A stretch of DNA of 64,000 nt from an uncultured Burkholderiales bacterium (GTDB lineage Bacteria > Pseudomonadota > Gammaproteobacteria > Burkholderiales > Burkholderiaceae_C): NCBI GenBank assembly GCA_945952065.1, contig CAMFGY010000014.1, forward strand, positions 1 through 64,000, read 5' to 3'. Numbering within the stretch: position 1 is the stretch's first letter; each line of letters starts with the position of its first letter. The position numbers and the translations under genes were made by a program. Positions 50,052-60,031 of the stretch are shown in pieces. The notes below the pieces were generated by a model, which was not told where the DNA came from, searched no databases, and was given only the letters and a program-made list of their open reading frames with translations.

Positions 50052-51215
50052 ATGACTGCAAGAACAAATTCGCCCCTGTCCCTGGCAGACCCGCAGGGAA
50101 GCGGCGCGCAGCGCAGCGAGCACAACAGCAAGCCCGTCAAGGTGCTGCACTTCGTCACCGGCGGCTTTTCCGGCGCGACCCAGGTGGCGATTGATTTGTG
50201 TTTGGCGAGCTTGCGCAGCGAGCGCGTCGAGGCCGCCCTGGTGCTGCGCCGCAAGCGCAATACCGACGCGACCCGTGTGCAGGCCTTGCGCGACAAGGGC
50301 TTGCAGGTCTGGGTGCTGCCGGGCTGGTCGCATATGGCGACGATTTGGGCCCTGCGCAAGCTGTGCTTGCAGTGGCAGGCCGAGGTGCTGCTTGCGCATG
50401 GCTTTCCTGAGCATTTGCTGGGGCGCTGGGCCGGGCTCTGGGCTGGGGTGAGGGCGTTGGTGCAGGTGGAGCACAACTCGCGCGAGCGCTACAGCCCTTG
50501 GCGTTTGGCCCAGGCGCGCTGGCTCAGCCGGCGCAGTGCCTGTTTGATCGGCGTGTCGGAAGGCGTCCGGCAACGGCTGTTGCAAATGGGCATGCCCGCC
50601 GACAAGACGCTGGCCATTCCCAATGGCATTGATTTGCAGCGTTATGCAGCGGCTGCGCAGCAAGACTTTTTGCAGCGCGAGCCGGGTTTGGTGATGTCGG
50701 CCCGCTTCGCTCGGCAAAAAGACCATGCCAGCTTGATCCGCGCCTTGGCCCTGCTTCAGGCCCAAGGCTTGCGGCCCAAGCTTTACTTGGCTGGCACCGG
50801 CAAGTCCAGCTACCGGACTGTGGCGCAGGCCTTGGTGCAGGAATTGGGCCTGCAAGATCAGGTGCAGTTTTTAGGGCATCACGGGGATATTCCGGGCCTG
50901 TTGATGTCCCAGCAGATTTTTGTGCTTTCCACACACTATGAGGGCATGCCTCTGGCCCTGGTGGAAGCCATGGCGGCGGGCTGCGCTTGTGTGGCCAGCT
51001 TGGTGCCGGGCGTGGAAGGTGTGCTGCAAGACGGCGTCAATGGCCTCTTGGTGCCGGAGAACGATGCCCAGGCCTTGGCCCAGGCTTTGGCACGCCTGCT
51101 CAAATCTCCGGCGCAAGCCGCTGAAATGGGCCGTCAGGCGCGGCTGCGCGCCTTGACGGCGCATGGGCGCGATTTGATGACCCAGCGCTACGAGGACTTG
51201 CTGGCCTCGCTGTGA
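50052..51215 (+). CDS. GT4-family glycosyltransferase
   Basis: A 387-residue GT-B fold glycosyltransferase. The N-terminal HFVTGGFSGATQVAIDL loop and the donor-binding region with STHYEGMPLALVEAMAAG, including the E-x7-E-type motif, place it in family GT4. The start was set at ATG 50052; the longer ORF adds residues from within the msbA start region. It transfers a sugar in LPS or polysaccharide assembly; donor and acceptor are unknown. It is the only plus-strand gene in the polysaccharide group and converges with the GT2 gene. Confidence 0.9.
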   Translation: MTARTNSPLSLADPQGSGAQRSEHNSKPVKVLHFVTGGFSGATQVAIDLCLASLRSERVEAALVLRRKRNTDATRVQALRDKGLQVWVLPGWSHMATIWALRKLCLQWQAEVLLAHGFPEHLLGRWAGLWAGVRALVQVEHNSRERYSPWRLAQARWLSRRSACLIGVSEGVRQRLLQMGMPADKTLAIPNGIDLQRYAAAAQQDFLQREPGLVMSARFARQKDHASLIRALALLQAQGLRPKLYLAGTGKSSYRTVAQALVQELGLQDQVQFLGHHGDIPGLLMSQQIFVLSTHYEGMPLALVEAMAAGCACVASLVPGVEGVLQDGVNGLLVPENDAQALAQALARLLKSPAQAAEMGRQARLRALTAHGRDLMTQRYEDLLASL

Positions 51216-51233
51216 TGTCGCTTGGAGGGTTGT

Positions 51234-52250
51234 TCAGCGCCTGCTGCGCCAGAGCCAATAGTGAAACTGCAGGGCGCGCAGCCAGCGGCCTTGTTGCCCA
51301 TACGCGCGGCTCAGGGCCGCCGCACTCAAGGGTGAACTGGCCCGCCAATAGTCGGCAAAACGGGCCAGGGCCTGCGGGTCTTGGGCCGAGTCTTTGAGCT
51401 TGACGAAGCGTTTGCAGGCCCGGATGAAGGTGCGCGCATTGAAATGCGCCACTTGAAACAAGGCCTTTTCGGGGGCGGGCAATTGCGCCGCATTCAGGGC
51501 CGCGCCAAAGCCCACCATGGCCTGCATCCAGTTCTCGATCTTGGCGGCACTCAGCTGGGCCAGGATGCTGCCGGCTCTTTGCCGATAGGCCAGCCAAACC
51601 TCGGGCATATGAACAAAGCTTTGCGCATGCAAGGCCAGCTGGGGCGACACCGCCAAGTCTTCAAAGGTGCGGCCGACCGGAAACTGCAAGCCGCTGGGCC
51701 AGGCCGAACGTTTGACGATCTTGGACCAAGAGTGCAGCTGTCCGGCGGCAAACAGGCCGGCCAGCAAGGCGCTGCGGTCACGGCTCAATTGGCGGCTGGG
51801 GCCCTGGAAGGTCGAGATATGGGCATAGCGCGCGGGGCTGCTGCAATCGGGATTGGCCTCGTCATCGAAAGCGCGGAAGTCGCACAGGATCAGGTCCGGG
51901 GCCTCGGTCTTCACCAGGGCTTTGAGCGAGGCCAGGGCGCCGGCCTCCAGCAGATCGTCGGAGTCCACAAACCAAAGATACTCACCCCGGGCCGCTGCCA
52001 AGGCAGTGTTGCGGGCAGCGCTCAGGCCCTGGTTGTGCGCGTGCTGCAGCACGATCACTTGCTGCGGGTGGCGTGCTTGCAAAGCGGCCAAGATGCGGGC
52101 AGAGCCGTCGGGTGAGGCGTCGTCCACAAAGATCAGTTCCACCCCTTCGTCGGCCTGCGCAAGAATGGAATCGGCGCAGGCCTGCACAAAGGCCTCCACC
52201 TTGTAAACCGGCAGCATGATGCTGAGCCAGGGCGCGGCGCTGTGGCTCAT
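51234..52250 (-). CDS. GT2-family glycosyltransferase
   Basis: A 338-residue GT-A fold enzyme. The N-terminal MLPVYKVEAFVQACADSIL and VELIFVDDASPDGS segments, with the later DSDD metal-binding motif, identify GT2. It lacks transmembrane helices, so it probably acts on a membrane-bound acceptor from the cytoplasm. Its start overlaps the stop of the preceding gene by four bases (ATGA), so it is coupled to the capsule-type glycosyltransferase. Last gene of a minus-strand series beginning with lapA. Confidence 0.92.
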   Translation of the reverse strand: MSHSAAPWLSIMLPVYKVEAFVQACADSILAQADEGVELIFVDDASPDGSARILAALQARHPQQVIVLQHAHNQGLSAARNTALAAARGEYLWFVDSDDLLEAGALASLKALVKTEAPDLILCDFRAFDDEANPDCSSPARYAHISTFQGPSRQLSRDRSALLAGLFAAGQLHSWSKIVKRSAWPSGLQFPVGRTFEDLAVSPQLALHAQSFVHMPEVWLAYRQRAGSILAQLSAAKIENWMQAMVGFGAALNAAQLPAPEKALFQVAHFNARTFIRACKRFVKLKDSAQDPQALARFADYWRASSPLSAAALSRAYGQQGRWLRALQFHYWLWRSRR

Positions 52251-53260
52251 GCGCTGGGCTTGCTGTGGTTTTCGGCCTTGGGCATGCCCAGCAGGCGCGC
52301 CAAAGCGCTGCCGCGGACCACACGGCCACGCTGCCAGCCTCGTTCCACCACGCGGCGGTCGCCGCCGCGCAGCTTGATCAAAACAGGCAAGCGTTTGGGG
52401 CAGGGGCTCAGGGCCAGTCGGGCAAACAGATGGCGCTTGCGCCAGCGCAGCGCGGCGTGAAAGCCCAGCGCCGAGTCCTCGGCGCGCAGCAGGGCCAAAC
52501 GGTAGCGGGCTTGGGGGGCGTCCAGCAAGACGGCCGCCGCCATGTGCATGATCAAGTAGCGCTGGTCTTTGGGCCCCAGGCCTTGGGCCACTCTTTGCAA
52601 TTTGCCTTGCGCTTGCAGGGCTTGCAGATAGGCCTCTTCCCCGATGCTGATGGCGTGGCCAAACTCTTGGGCCAGGTCTCGCACAAAGGCGCTGCCCGGT
52701 GGCGCGGCCATGAACCAGTTCTCCACAATCGGCTGCTCGGGCCGGGTGGTGAAACGGTCGATGTAAAAGCCCACGAACTCGGACTGGCTTTGCTGCTGCA
52801 ATCGGTGCGCCCAGTCCAGGTTCTCACACAAGAGGGCAGAGGCATCGATCCAGAAGCCGCCATGCTGGGCCAGCAATTGCAGGCGCAGCCAATCGGCCTG
52901 CCGGTAATGCGGCAGTTGTTGCAAACGGTCTTCAAAAGCCCGGGTGTTTACCCACTCGCGGATATTGCCTTGATGCAGCAGATGCACCTCATGGTCCGGG
53001 GCCAGTCTTTGCCAATTGGCTTGGCAGCGAGCAATGAACTCAGGCGCTGGCGTTTCGTGCCAGTAGGCCCAGATCTTCTTGGGGATGGCGGGCTGCTCGG
53101 GCTCCGTTGTGCTTGCGCTGGCAGGCCTCAGCAACACCGTGCGAGCCTGGGCAGGCACGCGGGCGAGCAAGATTTGCCCGGCCTCCCACAGCAGGGCGAG
53201 CAGCAGCACCGCCAGCAAGGCCAGCGCCAAGTTCAACATCAAGGGAAGTGCACTAGCCAT
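52247..53260 (-). CDS. Capsular polysaccharide synthesis-type glycosyltransferase (GT32-like)
   Basis: A 337-residue protein with an N-terminal membrane anchor (about 8-32) and a glycosyltransferase domain. The motif IPKKIWAYWHE (about 59-69) and the later DWLRLQLLAQHGGFWIDAS segment are typical of the capsular polysaccharide synthesis (Caps_synth) and related GT32-type families. The C-terminal tail is basic. The usual DxD is not obvious; an Asp-Ala-Ser is found at the corresponding place. It overlaps the GT2 gene by four bases and follows the small glycosyltransferase gene by 21 bp. Confidence 0.82.
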   Translation of the reverse strand: MASALPLMLNLALALLAVLLLALLWEAGQILLARVPAQARTVLLRPASASTTEPEQPAIPKKIWAYWHETPAPEFIARCQANWQRLAPDHEVHLLHQGNIREWVNTRAFEDRLQQLPHYRQADWLRLQLLAQHGGFWIDASALLCENLDWAHRLQQQSQSEFVGFYIDRFTTRPEQPIVENWFMAAPPGSAFVRDLAQEFGHAISIGEEAYLQALQAQGKLQRVAQGLGPKDQRYLIMHMAAAVLLDAPQARYRLALLRAEDSALGFHAALRWRKRHLFARLALSPCPKRLPVLIKLRGGDRRVVERGWQRGRVVRGSALARLLGMPKAENHSKPSA

Positions 53261-53281
53261 GCCAAGCGGGCGTTGCGGCCT

Positions 53282-54013
53282 TTATTCGCGCCAATGATCG
53301 GCAATCCACCGGGCCGGGCGGGCGTGGCGCCAGTTGCCGTTGTTGCGGCCCGCCAAGGCGTCGGGTGGATTCATCACGCCGTGAAAGATCAGAATGCGCG
53401 CGCCCTCGGGGATGATGGGGTCGCGCCAATAGCTGCTCGGCCAGGTCGGGATGCAATGATATTTGTAGCTGGCGCACCAGCTTGAATCCCAGTAGGACAC
53501 TTTGCCCTGCTTGTGCAGCACATCGGTCAGATAGGCCTGCTCGTTACGGAAATCAGCCTTGGCCTGGGCTTGGTTTTGGCGGAACTTCTCTAGCACGTCG
53601 GCATGGGCGCCGAGTTGGAAGCGGTACACCGAAGAGTTGCCGGTGATGCGCCAGGGGCGCTTCCAGTCGTGAATGATCAAGAACTCGCCCGGCACTTCAA
53701 AGAAGGGCGTGATGTCATCCACGATCACCACGTCCAGATCGAGGAAGAGTGCGGTGCCGCGCAGGCCGTGGAGATCGGCCTCAAAGGTGGTGAGTTTTTT
53801 CCAGCCCCGCTCGGGTTCGCCGTTAGGCAGCGTCAGCTCCGGGATCGGCAGGCATTGCACCTCAGCGCGAATGCCTTCGCTTCGGTCGGTCAAGCAGACG
53901 AACTTGAACTCGCCCTTGAGGTGGCGTCGCACCATGGCATAGAGCCGGTTGACGTATTCGGGGCCGTATTTGCTGCCCCACTTCATACACAGAATGATTC
54001 GAGGAGCACTCAT
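53282..54013 (-). CDS. Glycosyltransferase-like protein (GT8-type, DxD)
   Basis: A 243-residue protein with a GT-A-like core. It opens with IILCMKWGSKYGPEYVNRLY and carries LFLDLDVVIVDDITPFF, a metal-binding DxD resembling that of GT8 enzymes. The C-terminus is Trp- and His-rich (WPSSYWRDP, HGVMNPPDAL). Similar small proteins occur in polysaccharide clusters of Burkholderiales, but the substrate is unknown. First of three glycosyltransferase genes after lapB; a GC-rich palindromic element lies in the gap. Confidence 0.8.
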   Translation of the reverse strand: MSAPRIILCMKWGSKYGPEYVNRLYAMVRRHLKGEFKFVCLTDRSEGIRAEVQCLPIPELTLPNGEPERGWKKLTTFEADLHGLRGTALFLDLDVVIVDDITPFFEVPGEFLIIHDWKRPWRITGNSSVYRFQLGAHADVLEKFRQNQAQAKADFRNEQAYLTDVLHKQGKVSYWDSSWCASYKYHCIPTWPSSYWRDPIIPEGARILIFHGVMNPPDALAGRNNGNWRHARPARWIADHWRE

Positions 54014-54085
54014 TTCGATCTTTCGCGGAACACGGGCCGAGCCAAGTGGGGGCCGCGGATCTGGCTTTGCCAGGCCGCCGGCGCC

Positions 54086-54120
54086 GCCCCCTGGAGGGGG
54101 GAGTGCGAAGCGCTTCGGGG
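54086..54120. repeat. GC-rich palindromic intergenic element
   Basis: The gap between lapB and the small glycosyltransferase gene contains CCCCC-TGGA-GGGGG (54087-54100) followed by the perfect 12-bp palindrome CGAAGCGCTTCG (54106-54117) and a G-run. Elements of this look recur between genes in Comamonadaceae-type genomes as far as I remember; I did not find another copy in this window. It could act as a transcript-processing or attenuation site. Confidence 0.55.
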
Positions 54121-54125
54121 GTGGG

Positions 54126-55274
54126 TCATAGTTCTTCCACGTGGCGCGGCGGGTAGGTGTCCCAGTTCAGGCAGCCCGGGCATTGCCAGAAATAATGCTG
54201 CGCTTCAAAACCACAGGCGGCGCAGCGGTAGCGTTGCAGCGGCCGAACGGCACGATCGATGGCGCCGGTGACCAGCGGCGCTTCGGCCTCGTTCAACTGG
54301 AATTGGCTTTGCGTCAACAGGGTGCGTGCAGCAGACAGGCTCGGTTGTTCGCGCAAATGACGCCCCAGGCGCTCGCGTTGCTGGGCGGCTGCGGGTTCAA
54401 GCTTGGCAATGGCTTGCAGCAGATGCATGCCGGGCACGCGGCTGTATTGGTCGCTCAAAATCGCCAGGGCCCGCTCTTGGCAGCCACAGGCGATCGCGGC
54501 ATCGGCAAAGTCACGCGCCACCAGATTGAAGGCCTCAGAGTTGACGGCCAGCAATTCGGCATAGGCCGTCATGGCGGCGCGATGCTCACCTTGGCGGGCC
54601 TGCATCTGACCGAGCAGAACATGGGCACGCGCGGCTTGCGGCGCCACCTTGCGGGCTTCGGCCAGCAACTCTTTGGCATCGGCGTCTTGCTCGCGGGCCT
54701 GGGCCTCCAGCGCCAGTTCGCACAAGTAATGGGCAATTCGAGCGGCAAAGGAGGCCGTGCCGGTTTGCTCCAAATGGCGCGCCACCTCGGTGGCCTTGCG
54801 CCAGTCTCGGGTGCGCTCATAGAGCGCCAGCAGGGCCAGTTCAGCCTCGTTCTGGAAGGGGGTGTTGATGAGGGCCTGGAAGGCGGTCTCAGCGCGGTCA
54901 AACAGCCCGGCTTTGTAGAAGTCTTGTGCCAGCGCATGCTGAGCGCGGTCGCGCTCGCTGCGCGGCAGGTCGCCGCGCTGCAAAAGGTGTTGGTGCACCC
55001 GCACCGCACGCTCATATTCGCCGCGTCGGCGGAACAGATTGCCCAGGGCGAAATGCAGCTCTGAGGTGTCTGGGTCGTGTTGAACGGCTTCGATGAAGGC
55101 GTCGATGGCCTTGTCTTGCTGTTCATTGAGCAGCAGATTCAAGCCCTTGAAATAGGCCTTGGGCGCGCTTTTTTGCTCGCGCGTCCACTGCCGGGTGTCG
55201 AGCTTGGAAGCCAGCCAACCCAGGGCGAACGCTGCAGGCAGCACAAACAGCAGCCAGCGCAGGTCAAAGTCCAT
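54126..55274 (-). CDS. lapB: LPS assembly protein LapB (YciM)
   Basis: A 382-residue inner-membrane protein with an N-terminal transmembrane helix (about 5-20), a series of TPR repeats (about 60-330) and a C-terminal rubredoxin-like metal site with two CxxC pairs (CAAC and CPGC). In E. coli LapB directs FtsH to degrade LpxC, setting the rate of lipid A synthesis. Length and domain order are the same. It overlaps lapA by 11 bases, so the two are cotranscribed. Confidence 0.95.
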   Translation of the reverse strand: MDFDLRWLLFVLPAAFALGWLASKLDTRQWTREQKSAPKAYFKGLNLLLNEQQDKAIDAFIEAVQHDPDTSELHFALGNLFRRRGEYERAVRVHQHLLQRGDLPRSERDRAQHALAQDFYKAGLFDRAETAFQALINTPFQNEAELALLALYERTRDWRKATEVARHLEQTGTASFAARIAHYLCELALEAQAREQDADAKELLAEARKVAPQAARAHVLLGQMQARQGEHRAAMTAYAELLAVNSEAFNLVARDFADAAIACGCQERALAILSDQYSRVPGMHLLQAIAKLEPAAAQQRERLGRHLREQPSLSAARTLLTQSQFQLNEAEAPLVTGAIDRAVRPLQRYRCAACGFEAQHYFWQCPGCLNWDTYPPRHVEEL

Positions 55275-55572
55275 CGTGGATCACAGGCGGAGGGGTCAGA
55301 GGGGCGGTCTTGTCTTTGTCTTCGCCTTGGGCGGCGTCGGCTGCGGCGCTGTGATGGGCCGCAATGCGGCGGTGATGCCACCAGGCAGGCACCATGGCCA
55401 GCACGCCGAGCGCGCAGCCCATGCCAAAGGCGACCAAGACGACGATCACCAGCGGTGAATGCCACTCTCGGCCAAAAAACCAGCGCACGACCACTTCGTC
55501 GCTGTTGTTCAGCGCGAAGGCAAACAGCGCGAAAAAGAGGAAGGCTCTAAACAGCCAGATGAAGATGCTCAT
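55264..55572 (-). CDS. lapA: LPS assembly protein A domain protein (LapA, DUF1049)
   Basis: A 102-residue membrane protein with two transmembrane segments (about 5-22 and 42-64) flanking the conserved NNSDEVVVRWFFGREWHSPLVI-like segment. The C-terminus is Ala/Asp-rich and charged. LapA partners LapB in control of LPS assembly. The end overlaps the start of lapB. ihfB lies upstream by 43 bp on the same strand. Confidence 0.9.
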   Translation of the reverse strand: MSIFIWLFRAFLFFALFAFALNNSDEVVVRWFFGREWHSPLVIVVLVAFGMGCALGVLAMVPAWWHHRRIAAHHSAAADAAQGEDKDKTAPLTPPPVIHDGL

Positions 55573-55615
55573 GGAGCGGCGATTCTAGTGCCGCCATGGG
55601 CCGCACCCCGCAGAC

Positions 55616-55942
55616 TCAGTCCGCAATCTGTTGCTTGGCCGGCACTGCCGCCGAAGCCTGTCCGCCGGCGTCCACCGCCTCGCGCAAGGCTTTGCCGGGT
55701 TTGAAGTGCGGCACCAGCTTTTCAGGAATCATCACTTGAGCGCCGCTGCGCGGGTTGCGCCCGGTACGGGGTGGGCGGCGATTCACTTGAAAACTGCCAA
55801 AACCGCGGATCTCGATGCGGTGACCGCGCGCCAGCGCATCCGACATGGCGTCAAGAATGGTCTTGACGGCAAATTCGGTGTCGCGCTGCGTCAATTGACC
55901 AAAACGGTCGGCCAGCAAGGCAACGAGGTCAGAACGGGTCAT
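55616..55942 (-). CDS. ihfB: Integration host factor beta subunit
   Basis: A 108-residue DNA-bending protein of the HU/IHF family. The N-terminal [17 protein letters not shown] and the beta-arm segment [22 protein letters not shown] are diagnostic of IHF-beta, including the Pro that inserts between base pairs. The C-terminal tail (about 95-108) is slightly longer than in E. coli. It follows rpsA, the gene order found throughout beta- and gammaproteobacteria. Confidence 0.96.
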   Translation of the reverse strand: MTRSDLVALLADRFGQLTQRDTEFAVKTILDAMSDALARGHRIEIRGFGSFQVNRRPPRTGRNPRSGAQVMIPEKLVPHFKPGKALREAVDAGGQASAAVPAKQQIAD

Positions 55943-55976
55943 GGGGGCGCTTCAGAGTCAGCAGAGGTTCTCATAA

Positions 55977-56011
55977 AAAAGGCCCGCGCTCCTGACGGAG
56001 GCGGGCCTTTT
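55977..56011 (-). terminator. Terminator between rpsA and ihfB
   Basis: An 11-bp inverted repeat AAAAGGCCCGC / GCGGGCCTTTT with a further short inner stem lies 40 bases after the rpsA stop. On the minus strand it ends in a T-run. It would end most rpsA transcripts, with ihfB reached by read-through or its own promoter. Confidence 0.8.
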
Positions 56012-56051
56012 GAAGGCATTGCACAGCGCCCGAGGGCGCTGAGGGCAATGA

Positions 56052-57761
56052 TCAGCCTTGGTTGTCCAGCTTGGCGCGCAGCAGAGCGCCCAGGCTGGTG
56101 GTGCCGGCGTTTTCACGCTCAGCGGTGGCCGACAGGCGCTGCATGGCTTCCTGGTTGTCGGCGTTGTCCTTGGCCTTGACCGACAACTGGATGTTGCGGG
56201 TCTTGCGGTCGATGTTGATGATGACGGAAGTGACTTCGTCGCCTTCCTTCAGCACATTGCGGGCATCTTCCACGCGGTCACGGCTGATTTCCGAAGCGCG
56301 CAGGTAGCCCAGCACTTCGTCGGCCAACTCGATCTCGGCGCCACGGGCGTCCACAGTCTTGACCTTGCCAGTCACCGTCATGCCGCGGTCATTGACCGTG
56401 GTGTAGGTGGTGAAGGGGTCGCTGTCCAGCTGCTTGATGCCCAGGGAGATGCGCTCGCGCTCGACGTCCACGGCCAGAACCAGGGCTTCGACTTCTTGGC
56501 CCTTCTTGAAGTTGCGCACAGCAGCTTCGCCGGTTTCGTTCCACGACAGGTCGGACAGGTGCACCAGACCGTCGATGCCTTGAGCCAGGCCAACGAACAC
56601 GCCGAAGTCGGTGATCGACTTGACGGGACCCTTGACGCGGTCGCCGCGCTTGACGGTTTCAGCGAAATCTTCCCAAGGATTGGCCTTGCACTGCTTCATG
56701 CCCAGGGAGATGCGACGCTTGTCTTCGTCGATTTCCAGAACCATGACTTCGACTTCGTCGCCCAGGGTGACCAGCTTGGAAGGAGCAACGTTCTTGTTGG
56801 TCCAGTCCATTTCGGACACGTGCACCAGACCTTCGATGCCCGGCTCGATTTCAACGAATGCGCCGTAGTCAGCGATGTTGGTGATCTTGCCGAACAGGCG
56901 GGTGCTGGTGGGGTAGCGGCGTGCCACGCCGAACCAGGGGTCGTCGCCCAGCTGCTTCAGGCCCAGCGAAACGCGGTTCTTCTCGGCGTCGAACTTCAGG
57001 ATCTTGGCGGTCAGTTCCTGACCGACGGTGACCACTTCGCTCGGGTGACGGACACGGCGCCATGCCATGTCGGTGATGTGCAGCAGGCCGTCGATACCGC
57101 CCAGGTCCACGAAGGCACCGTATTCGGTGATGTTCTTGACCACGCCCTGAACGATGGCGCCTTCGGCCAGCGTTTCCAGCAGCTTGGCGCGCTCTTCGCC
57201 CATCGAAGCTTCAACCACAGCACGACGCGACAACACGACGTTGTTGCGCTTGCGGTCCAGCTTGATGACCTTGAACTCCATGGTCTTGCCTTCGTACGGG
57301 CTCATGTCCTTGACCGGACGTGTGTCCAGCAGGGAACCCGGCAGGAAAGCGCGGATGCCGTTGACCAGAACGGTCAGGCCGCCCTTGACCTTGCCCGACA
57401 CGGTACCGGTCACGAAGTCGCCCGACTCCAGCGCGGTTTCCAGCGACAGCCACGAGGCCAGACGCTTGGCCTTGTCGCGCGACAGGATGGTGTCGCCGTA
57501 GCCGTTTTCGATGGCGTCGATCGCCACGGAAACGAAGTCGCCGATTTGAACTTCCAGTTCGCCCTGGTCGTTCTTGAATTCTTCGATTGGCACGTAGGAC
57601 TCAGACTTGAGGCCTGCGTTCACGACGACGAAGCTGTGCTCGATGCGCACGACTTCGGCGGAGATCACTTCACCGGCGCGCAGGTCGGAACGCTGCAGCG
57701 ACTCCTCGAACATGGCGGCAAACGAGCCGGCGGCGAAGGATGTGGTTTGGGTTTGGGACAT
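56052..57761 (-). CDS. rpsA: 30S ribosomal protein S1
   Basis: A 569-residue protein with six S1 RNA-binding domains, recognised from repeated G-x-(V/I)-K-x-(I/L)-T-(D/E)-(Y/F)-G-(A/V)-FV segments. S1 unwinds mRNA and brings it to the 30S subunit. The start ATG at 57761 gives the usual [17 protein letters not shown] beginning; an upstream in-frame ATG adds eight atypical residues. Length matches the family (about 557-570). The 171-bp leader region contains two GACCGGTC palindromes. Confidence 0.97.
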   Translation of the reverse strand: MSQTQTTSFAAGSFAAMFEESLQRSDLRAGEVISAEVVRIEHSFVVVNAGLKSESYVPIEEFKNDQGELEVQIGDFVSVAIDAIENGYGDTILSRDKAKRLASWLSLETALESGDFVTGTVSGKVKGGLTVLVNGIRAFLPGSLLDTRPVKDMSPYEGKTMEFKVIKLDRKRNNVVLSRRAVVEASMGEERAKLLETLAEGAIVQGVVKNITEYGAFVDLGGIDGLLHITDMAWRRVRHPSEVVTVGQELTAKILKFDAEKNRVSLGLKQLGDDPWFGVARRYPTSTRLFGKITNIADYGAFVEIEPGIEGLVHVSEMDWTNKNVAPSKLVTLGDEVEVMVLEIDEDKRRISLGMKQCKANPWEDFAETVKRGDRVKGPVKSITDFGVFVGLAQGIDGLVHLSDLSWNETGEAAVRNFKKGQEVEALVLAVDVERERISLGIKQLDSDPFTTYTTVNDRGMTVTGKVKTVDARGAEIELADEVLGYLRASEISRDRVEDARNVLKEGDEVTSVIINIDRKTRNIQLSVKAKDNADNQEAMQRLSATAERENAGTTSLGALLRAKLDNQG

Positions 57762-57932
57762 GGTGTTTCCTGGCCAGCGGGTCAAGGCGTTTGACCGGCG
57801 GACGATGGGTGCTGGGCCTTGCGGCTTCGCGGGTTAGGTTGTGGACAAGACCGGTCTAGTCGGAACTGGCTCTGCGGAGTCCAAGTTCAGGGATGGAAGA
57901 CCGGTCCGGCTTGTTACTGAGTCTTTCGCAGA

Positions 57933-59960
57933 TCAACGCTGGTCTGCAAACGGCCCCGCTTGGGCCCACCAATCCAGCACCAAATCCCTTGATTGCTCAA
58001 TGGTCAGGGCCGAGTTGTCGAGCTCGCGCGCGTCTGCGGCAGGAGCCAGGGGCGAGGCCTTGCGGGATTTGTCCTGCAAGTCACGCGCCTCCAAATCTTG
58101 ACGCAAGCCCGCGATACTAGCCGAAATCCCCTTGGAAATCAATTGCTTGTAGCGTCGCTCGGCCCTTGTGGCGGCGCTGGCCGTGAGAAATACCTTCAGT
58201 CCGGCATCGGGGAACACGGCAGTGCCCATATCGCGGCCATCGGCCACCAGGCCGGGCAAGCGGCGGTAGTCCAGCTGCAATTGGTTCAAGGCATGGCGCA
58301 CTTCGGGGTGGGCGGCTACTTTGGAGGCCAGAAGGCCGGTGGTTTCGAGGCGCAGCGCATCGGTGATGTCGTCTTCGCCGAGCGTGACCCGGCCTTTGCG
58401 GAAGTGCAGGTCCAGGCGCGCAGCCACGGCGGCCACGGCTTGGCCGTCGTCCAGGTCCACCCCGGCACGCTGCGCCGCCAAGCCGCTGGCGCGGTAGAGC
58501 ATGCCGGAGTCCAGCACCACATAGCCCAAGGCATGGGCGACTTCATCGGCCAGTGTGCCTTTGCCAGACGCGGTGGGGCCGTCGATGCAGATCACCGGGA
58601 TGTCTTTGCTGCGCGCCTTGCTGACCTCGAACAGGGTTTCAAAGTAGTCCGGGAAGGTTTTGGCCACGCAGTGCGGCTCCAAAATCCGCACCGGCACCGA
58701 GGCATGGGTCTTGTCTGCGACGAGCCCGTTGAAGGCGGCCAGCGAGAAGCACATGGCGATGCGGTGATCGTCATAGGTGTGGATGGCGGCTGCGCGCCAA
58801 GCCTTCAGGGGATGGACTTGCAGCCAGTCTGGGCCTTCCTCGACCTGAGCGCCGAGTTTGCGCAACTCGGTGGCCATGGCGGCAATGCGGTCGGTCTCTT
58901 TGACGCGCCAGCTGGCGATGTTGCGGAGCCGGGTTGGGCTGTCGGCATACAAGGCCATCACCGCCAGCGTCATGGCTGCGTCGGGGATGTGGTTGCAATC
59001 CAGGTCGATGCCGCGCAGCGGCCAGGCGCCGCGTCGCACTTCCAGCCAATTCGGGCCGGCTTCCACCTTGGCGCCCATGGCTTGGGCGGCCTCTACAAAG
59101 CGAACATCGCCTTGCAAAGAAGCGCTGCCCACGCCTTCGATGCGCAGCGGCGCATCGACCGCAGCCAGCGCGCCCAAGGCGACAAAGTACGAGGCGGAAG
59201 ACGCGTCGCCCTCCACATGCACGGTGCCCGGGGAGCGGTAATGGCTGCCCGCCGGGATGGTGAAGCGCTGCCAGCCTTCGCTGTGCACTTGGATGCCAAA
59301 GCGTTTCAAGAGTTCCAGCGTGATGTGGATATACGGTTTGGAGATCAGCTCGCCTATCACCTCAATGACCACGTCTTGCGTCGTCGCCACCAAGGGCAAG
59401 GCCAGCAGCAGGGCGGTGAGGAATTGGCTGGAGACATCGCCGCGCACCTTGACGGGCTGGTTCAAGTCCAATCTGGAGGGGCCGTGCAGCTTCAGCGGTG
59501 GGTAGCCTTCCTGTCCCAGGCAGTCGATCTGGCAGCCGAGCAGACGCAAGGCGTCAACCAGGTCGCCAATTGGGCGCTCATGCATGCGCGCTACGCCGCT
59601 CAGTTCAAAATTGCCGCCCTGGGTGGCGGCCAGCAAGGCCAATGCCGCGGTCAAGGGGCGCATGGCAGTGCCAGCATTGCCCAAGAAGAGTTTGGCTTCG
59701 TCGACACGCAGCCGCCCGCCGATGCCGGTGACCCGCAGCTTGCCGTGGTCCGAGGTTTCCAGATGGCAGCCCAGGGCTTTCAGCGAATCCAGCATGACGG
59801 CGGTGTCATCGCTGTCGAGCAGGTCGTGCACCTCGGTCACGCCCTCGGACAAGCCCGCCAGCAGCAAGACGCGGTTGGAGATGCTTTTGGAGCCGGGCAA
59901 GCGAACTGTGCCGGCTGCGCTGCGCAGCGGCGGTACATCGAGGAATGGAATCTTGAACAT
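57933..59960 (-). CDS. aroA-cmk: Fused 3-phosphoshikimate 1-carboxyvinyltransferase / cytidylate kinase
   Basis: A 675-residue bifunctional protein. The first part (about 1-437) is EPSP synthase, with [34 protein letters not shown] and the later DDHRIAM motif; it makes EPSP in the shikimate pathway. After a short linker (about 438-447) comes CMP kinase (about 448-675) with P-loop [11 protein letters not shown] and the [12 protein letters not shown] motif; it phosphorylates CMP and dCMP. No stop or frameshift separates them. The fusion is known in some Burkholderiales. The start at ATG 59960 gives the usual AroA N-terminus. Confidence 0.95.
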   Translation of the reverse strand: MFKIPFLDVPPLRSAAGTVRLPGSKSISNRVLLLAGLSEGVTEVHDLLDSDDTAVMLDSLKALGCHLETSDHGKLRVTGIGGRLRVDEAKLFLGNAGTAMRPLTAALALLAATQGGNFELSGVARMHERPIGDLVDALRLLGCQIDCLGQEGYPPLKLHGPSRLDLNQPVKVRGDVSSQFLTALLLALPLVATTQDVVIEVIGELISKPYIHITLELLKRFGIQVHSEGWQRFTIPAGSHYRSPGTVHVEGDASSASYFVALGALAAVDAPLRIEGVGSASLQGDVRFVEAAQAMGAKVEAGPNWLEVRRGAWPLRGIDLDCNHIPDAAMTLAVMALYADSPTRLRNIASWRVKETDRIAAMATELRKLGAQVEEGPDWLQVHPLKAWRAAAIHTYDDHRIAMCFSLAAFNGLVADKTHASVPVRILEPHCVAKTFPDYFETLFEVSKARSKDIPVICIDGPTASGKGTLADEVAHALGYVVLDSGMLYRASGLAAQRAGVDLDDGQAVAAVAARLDLHFRKGRVTLGEDDITDALRLETTGLLASKVAAHPEVRHALNQLQLDYRRLPGLVADGRDMGTAVFPDAGLKVFLTASAATRAERRYKQLISKGISASIAGLRQDLEARDLQDKSRKASPLAPAADARELDNSALTIEQSRDLVLDWWAQAGPFADQR

Positions 59961-60031
59961 GGTATGAGCGGAGAAAAGTTTGCGTGGTGGGGCCAGGCGG
60001 GCTTGCAATGCAGTCGCCCGAGGGCTCGCGC

